In this document: positions 22,554 to 30,199 of the stretch, piece by piece
Layout: each line of letters begins with the position of its first letter
Numbering within the stretch: position 1 is the first letter of the stretch
NCBI RefSeq assembly: GCF_000159955.1
Contig: NZ_GG695997.1
Span: 1-30,942, forward strand
Length of the DNA stretch: 30,942 nucleotides
From: Paenibacillus sp. oral taxon 786 str. D14
Lineage (GTDB): Bacteria > Bacillota > Bacilli > Paenibacillales > Paenibacillaceae
Reading direction: 5' to 3'
Program-made: the position numbers and the translations under genes
Notes under the pieces: generated by a model
What the model saw: only the letters and a program-made list of their open reading frames with translations
What the model was told of the DNA's origin: nothing
Database searches by the model: none

Positions 22554-23305
22554 TACCTCTCCAGAATAGATCGCCCCGCTCCGCTTGTCCGAAATTGCTT
22601 TGGCGTCATGCCGACAAATTCCTTAAACAACCGGGTGTAGTAACTCTGACTGCAAAATTTAAAATGAAATGCGATTTCGGAAATGGAACGGTTCGTATAG
22701 ATAAGCATGTGTTTCGACTCTTCAATCTTGCGGCTGTTAATGTATTTCATCAGCGGCAATCCGGTTTCCCGGCGAAAACGATCGGACAAATAACTCGGAT
22801 GAACGCCAAGGTGACCCGCAATGAGCGGCAAGGTCAAATCGTCAAAAATATGCTGCCGGATATAATGGATGGCCAGCTTCACCAGATGGGAGTACGGCAG
22901 CTCCTCCCTTTCCCGCTGAATCGTCATCACGAACTGCACCAGCATCTCGTATTCGAATTGGGCCAGCGCTTCGAGATCGTTAAGCCTTTCGATCTCCAAT
23001 ATTAGAGTATCACTTAAGTGAAAAGCAATCTCCGGATCGACCCCGCCCTGGATAATCGCCCTTGTAAACAAAGTGCAGGAGGCGATGAGGGCGTTTTTTT
23101 TGGAGCGCAGCGGATAGGTTGCCAACACCGCAGCTTCAAGCTCGTTGATTTTTCGCATCACCTGAAGTGCTGTTGCTTCGTCCCCCATCCGGACCGCTTC
23201 CAGCAGCTCCTGTTCGTAGTCTACCGGAGGATGGACAAAACGATCCTGGAGTGCCTGCATTTTCGATGACCGATAATACGTATGACCCTGTTGAAGATTC
23301 ATCAT
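22553..23305 (-). CDS. Stand-alone AraC-family transcriptional regulator
   Basis: A 250-residue protein with no receiver domain. The N-terminal 145 residues are helical (ELLEAVRMGDEATALQVMRK, then SKKNALIASCTLFTRAIIQG) and resemble the helical N-domain I recall from many Firmicutes AraC regulators. The C-terminal part (about 150-243) is a double helix-turn-helix: LTLPLIAGHLGVHPSYLSDR and ISEIAFHFKFCSQSYYTRLF, ending in GMTPKQFR. No periplasmic or cupin sugar-binding domain is present. Two adjacent ATGs are possible (23305 or 23302); AGGTGGG favours the second. It is the first gene of the regulator operon and divergent from the GH65 gene, sharing a 102-base control region. It may regulate both directions, possibly together with the two-component system. 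Confidence 0.9.
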   Translation of the reverse strand: MMNLQQGHTYYRSSKMQALQDRFVHPPVDYEQELLEAVRMGDEATALQVMRKINELEAAVLATYPLRSKKNALIASCTLFTRAIIQGGVDPEIAFHLSDTLILEIERLNDLEALAQFEYEMLVQFVMTIQREREELPYSHLVKLAIHYIRQHIFDDLTLPLIAGHLGVHPSYLSDRFRRETGLPLMKYINSRKIEESKHMLIYTNRSISEIAFHFKFCSQSYYTRLFKEFVGMTPKQFRTSGAGRSILER

Positions 23306-23321
23306 ATCCCACCTAAAAATT

Positions 23322-23351
23322 TTGACAATTATCTAAAGAATTTAGTATTAC
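23322..23351 (+). promoter_or_regulatory. Sigma-A promoter of the GH65-pgmB operon
   Basis: A perfect -35 TTGACA (23322-23327), 18 bases, then TATTAC (23346-23351, four of six consensus bases). It lies within the divergent control region. A minus-strand counterpart (TTTAGA, 16 bases, TAATAC) overlaps the same -10 area. Confidence 0.6.
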
Positions 23352-23372
23352 ATTACCGCTTTAGGTTCTAAA
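23333..23372. promoter_or_regulatory. Pair of short palindromes in the divergent control region
   Basis: CTAAAGAATTTAG (23333-23345) lies between the -35 and -10 boxes of the GH65 promoter. TTTAGGTTCTAAA (23360-23372) lies just downstream of the -10. Both use the CTAAA/TTTAG half-site, in opposite arrangement. Their position suits operators for a regulator; which one is not evident. Confidence 0.4.
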
Positions 23373-23407
23373 ATTCAATCATAACGACCAGGAGGGATCT
23401 AACAACC

Positions 23408-25705
23408 ATGACTTGGAAATTAACGAATTCGGACGTTTCACAGCCAGAGCTGTTGAATATGGAAAGTATCTTTGCGCTCGGCAACGGGTATTTGGGCGTG
23501 CGGGGCAACTTTGAAGAAGGCTACGGTAAGCAAATGACCAGCATCCGCGGCACTTACTTGAACGCATTTCACGATGTGATCGAAATTCCTTATGGCGAGA
23601 AGCTGTTTGCTTTTCCCGAAACGCAACAGAAGCTGGTGAACAACATCGATGCTCAAACGGTGCTGATCTATTTCGGCGAGGAGGATGAGCCTTTCCGTCT
23701 GGATCAAGGCAAGATTACGGAATTTCAGCGGACGTTGCATATGGATCAGGGATTTTCGGAGCGAAGAGTGCATTGGACGTCTCCAACCGGCAAAGAAGTG
23801 CGTCTGACCTTCCGCCGTCTCGTCTCCTTTACGCACCGTGAATTGTTTGCCATTCATATCAAGCTGGAGCCGATCAACTTTAGCGGCCCGGTCAAAATCG
23901 TCTCTACGCTAAACGGTATTGTCAAAAACTACACCAATCCCAATGATCCGCGGGTTGGAGCGGGCCATGCGGAACGGATGACCGTGGTGGAAACTGGAAC
24001 GCGAGGCGAATACGGCTACGTCGTGGACGAAACGATGGTTTCCAAAATGAAAGCCGCTTGCGTCACCCGCCATCAGTTAACTGCCGATGCAGAGATCGCG
24101 CTGGATACAAAGGACGGAGAAATAGTTTATACGGCAACCTTCGCTCTGAACGGCCCTGTTGAATTTACAAAATTCAACGTATATACGGACACTCTCCGCC
24201 ATGGCGAAGGATTCCAGGAGCGGGCGTTTGATCTGCACGAGCGCTTGTCCGGCTTGTCCTTTGGCGATTTGCTCGCAGAGCAGACGGGGTATCTGAACGA
24301 TTATTGGAAATCGGCCGACGTCATCATTCAGAACGATGAGAAGCTGCAGGAAGGCATCCGCTTCAACCTGTTCCAGCTGCTGCAATCCGCCGGCCGGGAC
24401 AAGTACAGCAACATCGCCGCCAAAGGCTTAAGCGGCGAAGGGTACGAAGGCCATTACTTCTGGGATACGGAAATTTATATGTTCCCGGTCTTTTTGATGA
24501 CCCAGCCGGAGCTGGCCCGCCAGCTGCTCTTGTACCGTTACTCCATTCTGGACGATGCCAGAGCGAGAGCGCGGGAGATGGGGCACCACAAAGGCGCGTT
24601 GTTCCCTTGGCGCACCATTTCAGGGACCGAATGCTCCTCGTTCTTCCCGTCAGGCACAGCGCAATATCATATCAGCGCGGACATCGCCTACAGCTATGTC
24701 CAATACTACCTTGCTGCGCAGGATCGGGATTTCCTGCTGAACTACGGCGCGGAAGTGCTGATCGAAACGGCGCGGTTATGGGCTGAAATCGGGCATTATT
24801 ACAACGGTGCATTCCACATTGATGAAGTCACCGGGCCGGACGAATATACCTGCTGCGTGAACAACAACTACTATACCAACGCTATGGCCAAGCATAATTT
24901 GAAATGGGCGGCCAAAAGCTGCGCGATCCTGAAAGACTACGATGCCGCAGGCTACCAGGCGCTATGCGCGAAGCTTGGCGTTACGGACGACGAAATCGCC
25001 GTTTGGGAAGCGGCAGCTGCAGCGATGTTCCTGCCATATGATGAAGCTCTGGGCATCAACCCGCAGGATGATACGTTCCTGCGCAAGGCCGTTTGGGATT
25101 TTGCCAATACGCCAAAAGAAAACTATCCGCTGTTGCTACACTACCATCCGCTGACCCTTTACCGGTACCAGGTGTGCAAACAGGCGGACACCGTGCTGGC
25201 CCATTTCCTGCTGGAGGACGAGCAGTCCCTGGAGACGATCCGCCGTTCCTACGATTATTACGAACGGATCACGACCCATGACTCCTCCTTGTCCTCTTGT
25301 ATCTTCAGCATTATGGCGGCCAAGATCGGCAATCTGGACAAGGCGTACGAGTATTTCATCGAAACGGCGCGGCTGGATCTGGACAACACGCATGGCAATA
25401 CGAAAGATGGTCTGCATTTGGCAAACATGGGCGGCACTTGGATGTCGATCGTGTACGGCTTCGCCGGCATGCGGCTGAAAGAAAGCGGCCTGTCTCTTGC
25501 CCCAGCGATCCCGCGGGATTGGGAGCAATACGCCTTCCGCCTGACGTTCCGCGGCCGTCTGATTTCCGTGCGTATCGAGAAAGGAGACGTCACCCTGGAG
25601 CTGACCGAAGGCGACGCCATCGACATTCAATTGTACGGAGAAACCGTGACATTGCAGCCGGATCGCGCTGTTTCGCGTCCTCTGGCAAACCTTGAACTAC
25701 ATTGA
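23408..25705 (+). CDS. GH65 disaccharide phosphorylase (substrate open)
   Basis: A 765-residue cytosolic enzyme of usual GH65 length. The N-terminal beta-sandwich begins LLNMESIFALGNGYLGVRGN. The (alpha/alpha)6 catalytic barrel contains KGLSGEGYEGHYFWDTEIY (339-357) and the general acid Glu479 in VTGPDEYTCCVNNNYYTN. The phosphate-binding segment near the C-terminus (THGNTKDGLHLANMGGTW) is also present. GH65 phosphorylases split alpha-linked diglucosides with phosphate into beta-glucose-1-phosphate and glucose, matching the beta-phosphoglucomutase gene 15 bases downstream. The substrate loop reads FPWRTISGTECSSFFPSGTA, unlike the MVTFTG...HNEWEITFEEIHRNG loop recalled for YvdK-type maltose phosphorylases. 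Trehalose, nigerose, kojibiose or another diglucoside are therefore candidates. AGGAGGG precedes the ATG. Confidence 0.9.
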   Translation: MTWKLTNSDVSQPELLNMESIFALGNGYLGVRGNFEEGYGKQMTSIRGTYLNAFHDVIEIPYGEKLFAFPETQQKLVNNIDAQTVLIYFGEEDEPFRLDQGKITEFQRTLHMDQGFSERRVHWTSPTGKEVRLTFRRLVSFTHRELFAIHIKLEPINFSGPVKIVSTLNGIVKNYTNPNDPRVGAGHAERMTVVETGTRGEYGYVVDETMVSKMKAACVTRHQLTADAEIALDTKDGEIVYTATFALNGPVEFTKFNVYTDTLRHGEGFQERAFDLHERLSGLSFGDLLAEQTGYLNDYWKSADVIIQNDEKLQEGIRFNLFQLLQSAGRDKYSNIAAKGLSGEGYEGHYFWDTEIYMFPVFLMTQPELARQLLLYRYSILDDARARAREMGHHKGALFPWRTISGTECSSFFPSGTAQYHISADIAYSYVQYYLAAQDRDFLLNYGAEVLIETARLWAEIGHYYNGAFHIDEVTGPDEYTCCVNNNYYTNAMAKHNLKWAAKSCAILKDYDAAGYQALCAKLGVTDDEIAVWEAAAAAMFLPYDEALGINPQDDTFLRKAVWDFANTPKENYPLLLHYHPLTLYRYQVCKQADTVLAHFLLEDEQSLETIRRSYDYYERITTHDSSLSSCIFSIMAAKIGNLDKAYEYFIETARLDLDNTHGNTKDGLHLANMGGTWMSIVYGFAGMRLKESGLSLAPAIPRDWEQYAFRLTFRGRLISVRIEKGDVTLELTEGDAIDIQLYGETVTLQPDRAVSRPLANLELH

Positions 25706-25720
25706 GAAGGAGCGGTTAGG

Positions 25721-26407
25721 ATGGATAACAACCAAACGAAATCTTTACAAGCAGTGATCTTTGATTTGGACGGGGTCATTACGGACACCGCCGAATATCA
25801 TTACCAAGCGTGGAAAGCCATTGCCGAAGAATTGAACATTCCCTTTACACGCGAGTTTAATGAAAATCTGAAGGGCGTATCCCGCCTCGATTCTTTAAAG
25901 CTGCTGCTCAGCCAAACGACCACCCCCGTTCATTACAGCGAAGCGGAGATGAATGAGCTGGCAGCGCGCAAGAACAACCTTTACGTCAAGTTGATCGAGA
26001 AAATTACGCCAGCCGACCTGTTGCCGGGAATCTCCGGGTTTCTAACGGAGCTGCGGGAAGCCGGGATCAAGACCGGGATCGCTTCCGCCAGCAAAAACGC
26101 CCAAACCGTCCTTGACGGTCTGGGCGTGACAAGCTGGTTTGATGTGATTGTGGACGTGACCCGCTTAAAGAACAATAAGCCGGATCCGGAGATTTTCCTG
26201 ACCGCGGCGGCCCAACTCGGAGTGGAGCCGGCGGCCTGCATCGGCGTGGAAGACGCCGTTTCCGGAGTCGACGCGATCAAAGCCGCGGGCATGTTCGCCG
26301 TCGCCATCGGCGCAGCGGAGCAGTTCCCGAAAGCCGACATCGTGCTGCCTAGCACCGCCAAGCTCAGTTTGCGGGATCTGATGGAGCATTTTGCGGTAAA
26401 AGCGTAG
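25721..26407 (+). CDS. pgmB: Beta-phosphoglucomutase (HAD superfamily)
   Basis: A 228-residue enzyme converting beta-glucose-1-phosphate to glucose-6-phosphate. HAD motif 1 is FDLDGVITD, with nucleophile Asp15 and acid/base Asp17. The cap has the beta-PGM signature LKGVSRLDSL (GVSR at 52-55). Motif 2 is IASASKNA (120-127), motif 3 Lys153 in NKPDPEIF, and the metal-binding IGVEDAVSG has Glu177/Asp178. All catalytic residues are present. It lies 15 bases after the GH65 gene, with AAGGAG before the ATG, so the two are cotranscribed. An opposite-strand terminator is embedded in codons 126-136. The stop is eight bases from that of the convergent MBL gene, and no plus-strand terminator is evident. 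Confidence 0.95.
   Translation: MDNNQTKSLQAVIFDLDGVITDTAEYHYQAWKAIAEELNIPFTREFNENLKGVSRLDSLKLLLSQTTTPVHYSEAEMNELAARKNNLYVKLIEKITPADLLPGISGFLTELREAGIKTGIASASKNAQTVLDGLGVTSWFDVIVDVTRLKNNKPDPEIFLTAAAQLGVEPAACIGVEDAVSGVDAIKAAGMFAVAIGAAEQFPKADIVLPSTAKLSLRDLMEHFAVKA
26093..26126 (-). terminator. Minus-strand intrinsic terminator embedded in pgmB
   Basis: On the minus strand CGCCCAGACCGT (26115-26126) pairs along 12 positions with ACGGTTTGGGCG (26098-26109), including one G-U wobble, around a five-base loop, and is followed by TTTTT (26093-26097). It is positioned to end transcripts of the convergent MBL gene, whose stop is about 290 bases upstream on that strand. Confidence 0.7.
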
Positions 26408-26415
26408 AGCAGCTT

Positions 26416-27366
26416 CTACTCCCCCGGCCATCGCAAGGTTTCCCCGTGATGCAGCAGCCGGATCGTATCCTCAGAGAAGCCAAGGCGGATCCGTTCCTTC
26501 TCCAGACGGTCAAGCGCCTCCCGCGCGGTATCATCGGCCAGCCGGAAGGTGCCGTAATGCATCGGAATCATGAGCTTCGCCTTGACATCAACGAACGCTT
26601 GCAGCGCCTCCTCCGGCGTGGTATGCTGGCTCGTCATGAACCATTCCGGCTCATAAGCGCCGATCGGCAGGAGCGCCACATCGATCTGAAAGCGCCTGCC
26701 GATTTCGGCAAACCCGCGGAAATATCCGCTGTCTCCGGCAAAATAGATGACCGGCGGTTTCTTCTCCACCTTGCTTGGCACCGGCTCCAGGACGTAGCCG
26801 CCCCAATGCGACGTATTCGTATCAAATGGCGTGCGGCGCGTCCAGTGCTGGGTGGGGACAAAGGAGATGTCGACCTCCCCAATGCGTACGCGCTCCCACC
26901 AGCTCATCTCATGGACGTTATAGAACCCTTTCCGCCACATCTTCCGCCCAAGGCCGACAGGGACAATGATCGTGGTGTCCTTGCTATAAATCCGGCGGAT
27001 CGAAGCAAAATGCATATGATCATAATGGGAATGAGAGATCAGGATCACGTCGATGGGCGGCAGTTGATGAATGGGGATCCCCGGCTCGGTAAGCCGACGT
27101 TGAAATCCCATCCGCATGGCCCAGACGGGATCGGTAACGATATTAAGACCTTGATATTGGATCAGGAACGTAGAATGGCCGATCCACGTAATCGTGCTCT
27201 CTTCACGGTTCGCCTGCAAATAATCGAGTTCCGGCGGCTTATTGGGAATCACGAAGGAATAATCCTTCTTTTTGCTGCGCCGTTCTTCCCGCAGCTGCTT
27301 AAATTGCTTTAACGTTTTGTCGGTGCTCACGTTATCGAGGTTATTGTAGCGCATTCTTCTTGGCAT
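26416..27366 (-). CDS. MBL-fold metal-dependent hydrolase (NAPE-PLD-like)
   Basis: A 316-residue metallo-beta-lactamase-fold protein. The metal motif HSHYDHMH is at about 112-119, with TWIGHSTFLIQYQGLNIVTDP (60-80) before it. Later metal ligands lie in TQHWTRRTPFD, FAGDSGYFRGF and MIPMHYGTF. This set resembles the NAPE-phospholipase D / UlaG-like branch; bacterial members have varied or unknown substrates, with phosphodiesters plausible. The basic N-terminal extension of about 40 residues has no signal peptide. I use the ATG at 27364-27366, with AGAGGAG 11 bases upstream; an ATG eight codons earlier overlaps that site. It follows the cyd operon on the same strand by 63 bases, so read-through from cydS is possible. 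Confidence 0.82.
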   Translation of the reverse strand: MPRRMRYNNLDNVSTDKTLKQFKQLREERRSKKKDYSFVIPNKPPELDYLQANREESTITWIGHSTFLIQYQGLNIVTDPVWAMRMGFQRRLTEPGIPIHQLPPIDVILISHSHYDHMHFASIRRIYSKDTTIIVPVGLGRKMWRKGFYNVHEMSWWERVRIGEVDISFVPTQHWTRRTPFDTNTSHWGGYVLEPVPSKVEKKPPVIYFAGDSGYFRGFAEIGRRFQIDVALLPIGAYEPEWFMTSQHTTPEEALQAFVDVKAKLMIPMHYGTFRLADDTAREALDRLEKERIRLGFSEDTIRLLHHGETLRWPGE

Positions 27367-27429
27367 CGCTCCAGTGACTCCTCTCCGCATTTCTTTCGCT
27401 CTCTCTGGTATAAACCCAAATTTCCCGGG

Positions 27430-27531
27430 TCAATCGGCCCGATCCTTATACTTCCAGGCATAGAGAAATAAGAACAGGACCGCCCCGGCTACCACCAACT
27501 CCGGAGCTACCATCATCATAAACCACTCCAT
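27430..27531 (-). CDS. cydS: Cytochrome bd oxidase small subunit, CydS-like
   Basis: A 33-residue protein starting MEWFMMMVAPELVVAG and ending LYAWKYKDRAD, with one membrane helix. Its length, the M-x-AP-x-x-VVA pattern and its position five bases after the cydB stop match CydS, the 33-residue third subunit seen in the Geobacillus thermodenitrificans bd oxidase structure. That subunit packs against CydA and supports oxidase stability. AAAGGG lies eight bases before the ATG and overlaps the cydB stop region, indicating translational coupling. It is short enough to be missed by routine gene calling. The identity rests on recalled similarity and context, both strong. Confidence 0.8.
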   Translation of the reverse strand: MEWFMMMVAPELVVAGAVLFLFLYAWKYKDRAD

Positions 27532-27536
27532 CCCCT

Positions 27537-28568
27537 TCACCCTTTCCCCGGCGAATTGCCTCTTACATATTTGGCGTCAAACAAAAACAACCGCATCAGC
27601 AAGAACAAGGAAGGAATGAGAATACACAATCCTGCAACGAAAGCGGTGATTAAGGCGACGGCCATCGTCTCGTTGGTGAAGCTCTCGTAGATACTCACCT
27701 GCTTATAGAGAATATAGGGAAGGTGGCTGCGGCCATATCCGTACCAAGCAAACGCGAACTGCAGCATGACCAGCAAGAACGACCAGCCTAGCCGCCGCTT
27801 TTTCCACATCAAGATGACGGCCCCCAGGTAACAAATCAAAGAGGCGATAAACATCCACGCTACCTCCAACATATGTGCGAAATGCTCCGGATTTTGCCGA
27901 TGGATCTGAAAAAAGGCGAACACACAGGCGAGAATCGTCGGCCCGCTCCACAGCAGCGCATACCCGCGCAGGACTCCGAAAGCCCGCTTATCCCCCGCTT
28001 TATCCGCGTAAAACGCCAGAAACATCGCCGAAATGTACAGCACAGACACCAGTGCCAGCAGGATCACCGACCAGGTATACGGATTGCCAAAGAAGGCTGC
28101 CCAATCCAAGACAACCTTCCCGTCGCGCTCGCCAATGATACCGCCCTCCGAAATAGCTAAGATCGTCGAAAGGGCCGCCGGAATCAGCAGACCCGTTGCC
28201 CCATAGACCGCCATATACGTTTTATTGTTCGCTTTACTTGCGCCATAGGTATTGTAAGCGTAATAAGCGCCCCGCAAGGCGAGCAGCACGGTAACCAGAC
28301 TGCCGGGAATCAGCAGCGCCGTGCCGTAATAATAAGCGGAATCCGGGAAGAACCCGACCAAACCAACGACGAAAAAGATTAAAAACACGTTGGTCACTTC
28401 CCACACCGGGGATAAGTACCGCTGAATAATGTCGTGGACTTTGTTTTCATGGCCGGTTATCACACTGTAATAGCTGAAAAATCCGGCACCAAAGTCAACG
28501 GAAGCGACGATTAAATAGCCAAACAGGAACGTCCACAACACCGTAATGCCGACCAGCTCATAGCTCAT
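27537..28568 (-). CDS. cydB: Cytochrome d ubiquinol oxidase subunit II
   Basis: A 343-residue integral membrane protein with about nine hydrophobic segments. The N-terminus (LWTFLFGYLIVASVDFGAGF) carries the conserved DFGAG signature of CydB, and RYLSPVWEVTNVFLIFF is also typical. CydB is the structural partner of CydA in the quinol-oxidising terminal oxidase that reduces oxygen to water at high affinity. Its start overlaps the cydA end by four bases (ATGA). The CydS-like gene follows immediately. No cydC or cydD assembly-transporter gene is in the window. Confidence 0.94.
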   Translation of the reverse strand: MSYELVGITVLWTFLFGYLIVASVDFGAGFFSYYSVITGHENKVHDIIQRYLSPVWEVTNVFLIFFVVGLVGFFPDSAYYYGTALLIPGSLVTVLLALRGAYYAYNTYGASKANNKTYMAVYGATGLLIPAALSTILAISEGGIIGERDGKVVLDWAAFFGNPYTWSVILLALVSVLYISAMFLAFYADKAGDKRAFGVLRGYALLWSGPTILACVFAFFQIHRQNPEHFAHMLEVAWMFIASLICYLGAVILMWKKRRLGWSFLLVMLQFAFAWYGYGRSHLPYILYKQVSIYESFTNETMAVALITAFVAGLCILIPSLFLLMRLFLFDAKYVRGNSPGKG

Positions 28569-29914
28569 TGTGCGTCTCCTCCCTCAAGCCCGGCTTGCCG
28601 CAGCTCGGTGAGCACATCCTTGTTGCGGAACATCCGGGATAATACGTAAACGCAGGAAAGGCACAGGACCAGATACAGCACGGCGAACATCAGCAGCATC
28701 GGGCCAACGCTTTCCGAGGTGGTAGCGGCTTCCCCCACCTTCATATAGCCCCGGATGATCCACGGTTGACGGCCAAACTCAGCGAACATCCAGCCCAGCT
28801 CGATGGCGACCATCGCCAGTGGCCCCAGCGCCAAAATGCCGATCAGCAGCCAGACCGGAACCTTCGTCTTGCCGCCGGGCAAGTAGCGCCGCAGCAAATA
28901 CAGGAACGGAATCAGGACGAGCAGCGCCCCGATCGTCACCTTGAGATCAAACATATAATGAATCAGCAACGGCGGACGCTCATCTACAGGGAACTCCTCT
29001 AACCCGATGACCCGGGTATTGGGCGAATTACCGGCAAGGATGCTAAGCGCATACGGGATTTTCAGCGCGTATTTGACGTTCCCGGCCTCATCCAGTACGC
29101 CGCCGTATATCAACGGTGCCCGTTCCATCGTTTCAAAATGCCATTCCGCCGCCGCCAGCTTCTCCGGTTGATACTTGGCCAGAAACTTGCCGGAGAAATC
29201 CCCAATCACCGCCGTCGTCAGGGCAAACACGAAGGAGGAGACGACCGTCAGTTTCAGCGCCTTTTTGAAATAGACGTGATCCCGGCCGCGCAGCAGGCTG
29301 AAAGCCGCGATGCCCGCCAAAATTCCCGCACTGGCCGTATACGAGGAAGCCAGGACATGGGACACCTTGGTTGGCGTTGCCGGATTAAACATCGCCACCA
29401 GCGGACGGAAGTCTGCGATCACCCCGTTTTTGAGCGTGAATCCCTGCGGTGTGTTCATGAAGGCGTTCAGCGTGGTAATGAAGAAGGCGGAAGCGGAAGA
29501 GCCGATGGCGACCGGAATCAGCAGGAGCAGGTGCAGCCCCTTATTTTTGAATCGATCCCACGTATAAAGGTAAATCCCCAGAAAAATCGCCTCCACAAAA
29601 AAGGCGAAGGTCTCCATAAACAGCGGCAACGCAATCGCCTGTCCGGCGACGCGCATAAAGGTGGGCCAGAGCAGGCTGAGCTGCAAGCCGATGGACGTCC
29701 CGGTCACGACCCCAATTGCCACGGAAATGACGAAGCCGCGAGCCCAGCGGCGAGCCAGCATCGTATAATGCGGATCGTTCGCGCGAATGCCCCGCCACTC
29801 CGCCAGCGCGATCATCAGCGGCACGCCAACGCCAATCGACGCAAAGATGATATGTACGAACAAGGTCAGCCCGGTAAGCATCCGGCTTAAAGTGACCGAG
29901 TCAAGATTTGCCAT
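28565..29914 (-). CDS. cydA: Cytochrome d ubiquinol oxidase subunit I
   Basis: A 449-residue membrane protein with the expected haem ligands and proton-path residues: His21 in LFVHIIFASIGVGVP, His186 in HVLASSYTASAG, and Glu101 and Glu108 in METFAFFVEAIFLGIY. The quinol-site motif GRQPW occurs in FAEFGRQPWIIRGYM near 380. The Q-loop is short, the Firmicutes/CIO form rather than the long E. coli form. It oxidises menaquinol in this type of organism and reduces oxygen, mostly under low aeration. AAGGAG precedes the ATG by eight bases and overlaps the end of a 36-codon gene upstream. I see no Rex-type palindrome (TTGTGAA...TTCACAA) in the upstream region. Confidence 0.95.
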   Translation of the reverse strand: MANLDSVTLSRMLTGLTLFVHIIFASIGVGVPLMIALAEWRGIRANDPHYTMLARRWARGFVISVAIGVVTGTSIGLQLSLLWPTFMRVAGQAIALPLFMETFAFFVEAIFLGIYLYTWDRFKNKGLHLLLLIPVAIGSSASAFFITTLNAFMNTPQGFTLKNGVIADFRPLVAMFNPATPTKVSHVLASSYTASAGILAGIAAFSLLRGRDHVYFKKALKLTVVSSFVFALTTAVIGDFSGKFLAKYQPEKLAAAEWHFETMERAPLIYGGVLDEAGNVKYALKIPYALSILAGNSPNTRVIGLEEFPVDERPPLLIHYMFDLKVTIGALLVLIPFLYLLRRYLPGGKTKVPVWLLIGILALGPLAMVAIELGWMFAEFGRQPWIIRGYMKVGEAATTSESVGPMLLMFAVLYLVLCLSCVYVLSRMFRNKDVLTELRQAGLEGGDAQ

Positions 29915-29927
29915 AACTCAAGCTCCT

Positions 29928-30038
29928 TCAGGAGAAGTAATGGAGGAAACGAATCAAGCTTTTGATGAAGGCATACAGCATGATCACGGCTACGATGAGA
30001 CATACGATCGCCAGGGTTCGCTCTTGTTTTCGGAACAT
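29928..30038 (-). CDS. Small single-span membrane protein upstream of cydA
   Basis: A 36-residue frame beginning MFRKQERTLAIVCLIVAV and ending FIKSLIRFLHYFS. It has a basic N-terminus, one hydrophobic helix at about 9-27 and a basic C-terminal flank. AAGGAGG lies seven bases before the ATG, one of the better ribosome sites in the window. Its stop is 13 bases before cydA, and the cydA ribosome site begins right after that stop, so translation is probably coupled. I do not recognise a family. It could be another oxidase-associated peptide, a leader peptide, or an unrelated small membrane protein. Confidence 0.65.
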   Translation of the reverse strand: MFRKQERTLAIVCLIVAVIMLYAFIKSLIRFLHYFS

Positions 30039-30097
30039 GCCTTCGCCTCCTTGCCCATTTAGTGTGTCGCGGATGTTCCTTTTTATTCCTATGAGGG

Positions 30098-30126
30098 TTG
30101 GGCAATAGGCCGCATTGAGGTACAAT
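30098..30126 (+). promoter_or_regulatory. Candidate promoter of the CvfC-like gene
   Basis: TTGGGC (30098-30103), 17 bases, then TACAAT (30121-30126, five of six consensus bases). Transcription would begin about 70 bases before the start codon. Confidence 0.5.
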
Positions 30127-30199
30127 AGACAAGAAAAGTTTAAAATTAAACCAATCTGGGATTAAAGGCCTCATCTATAGAAAGGAGCCGTGATGATCA

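Noticed and set aside
29138..29890. A 250-codon plus-strand open frame
   Set aside because: Antisense to cydA, very Arg/Gln/His-rich, with no domain.
30039..30190. A Rex or Fnr operator upstream of the cyd operon
   Set aside because: No TTGTGAA...TTCACAA-like or TTGAT...ATCAA-like palindrome is present; the GTTTA/TAAAC repeat at 30138-30151 is too short to assign.
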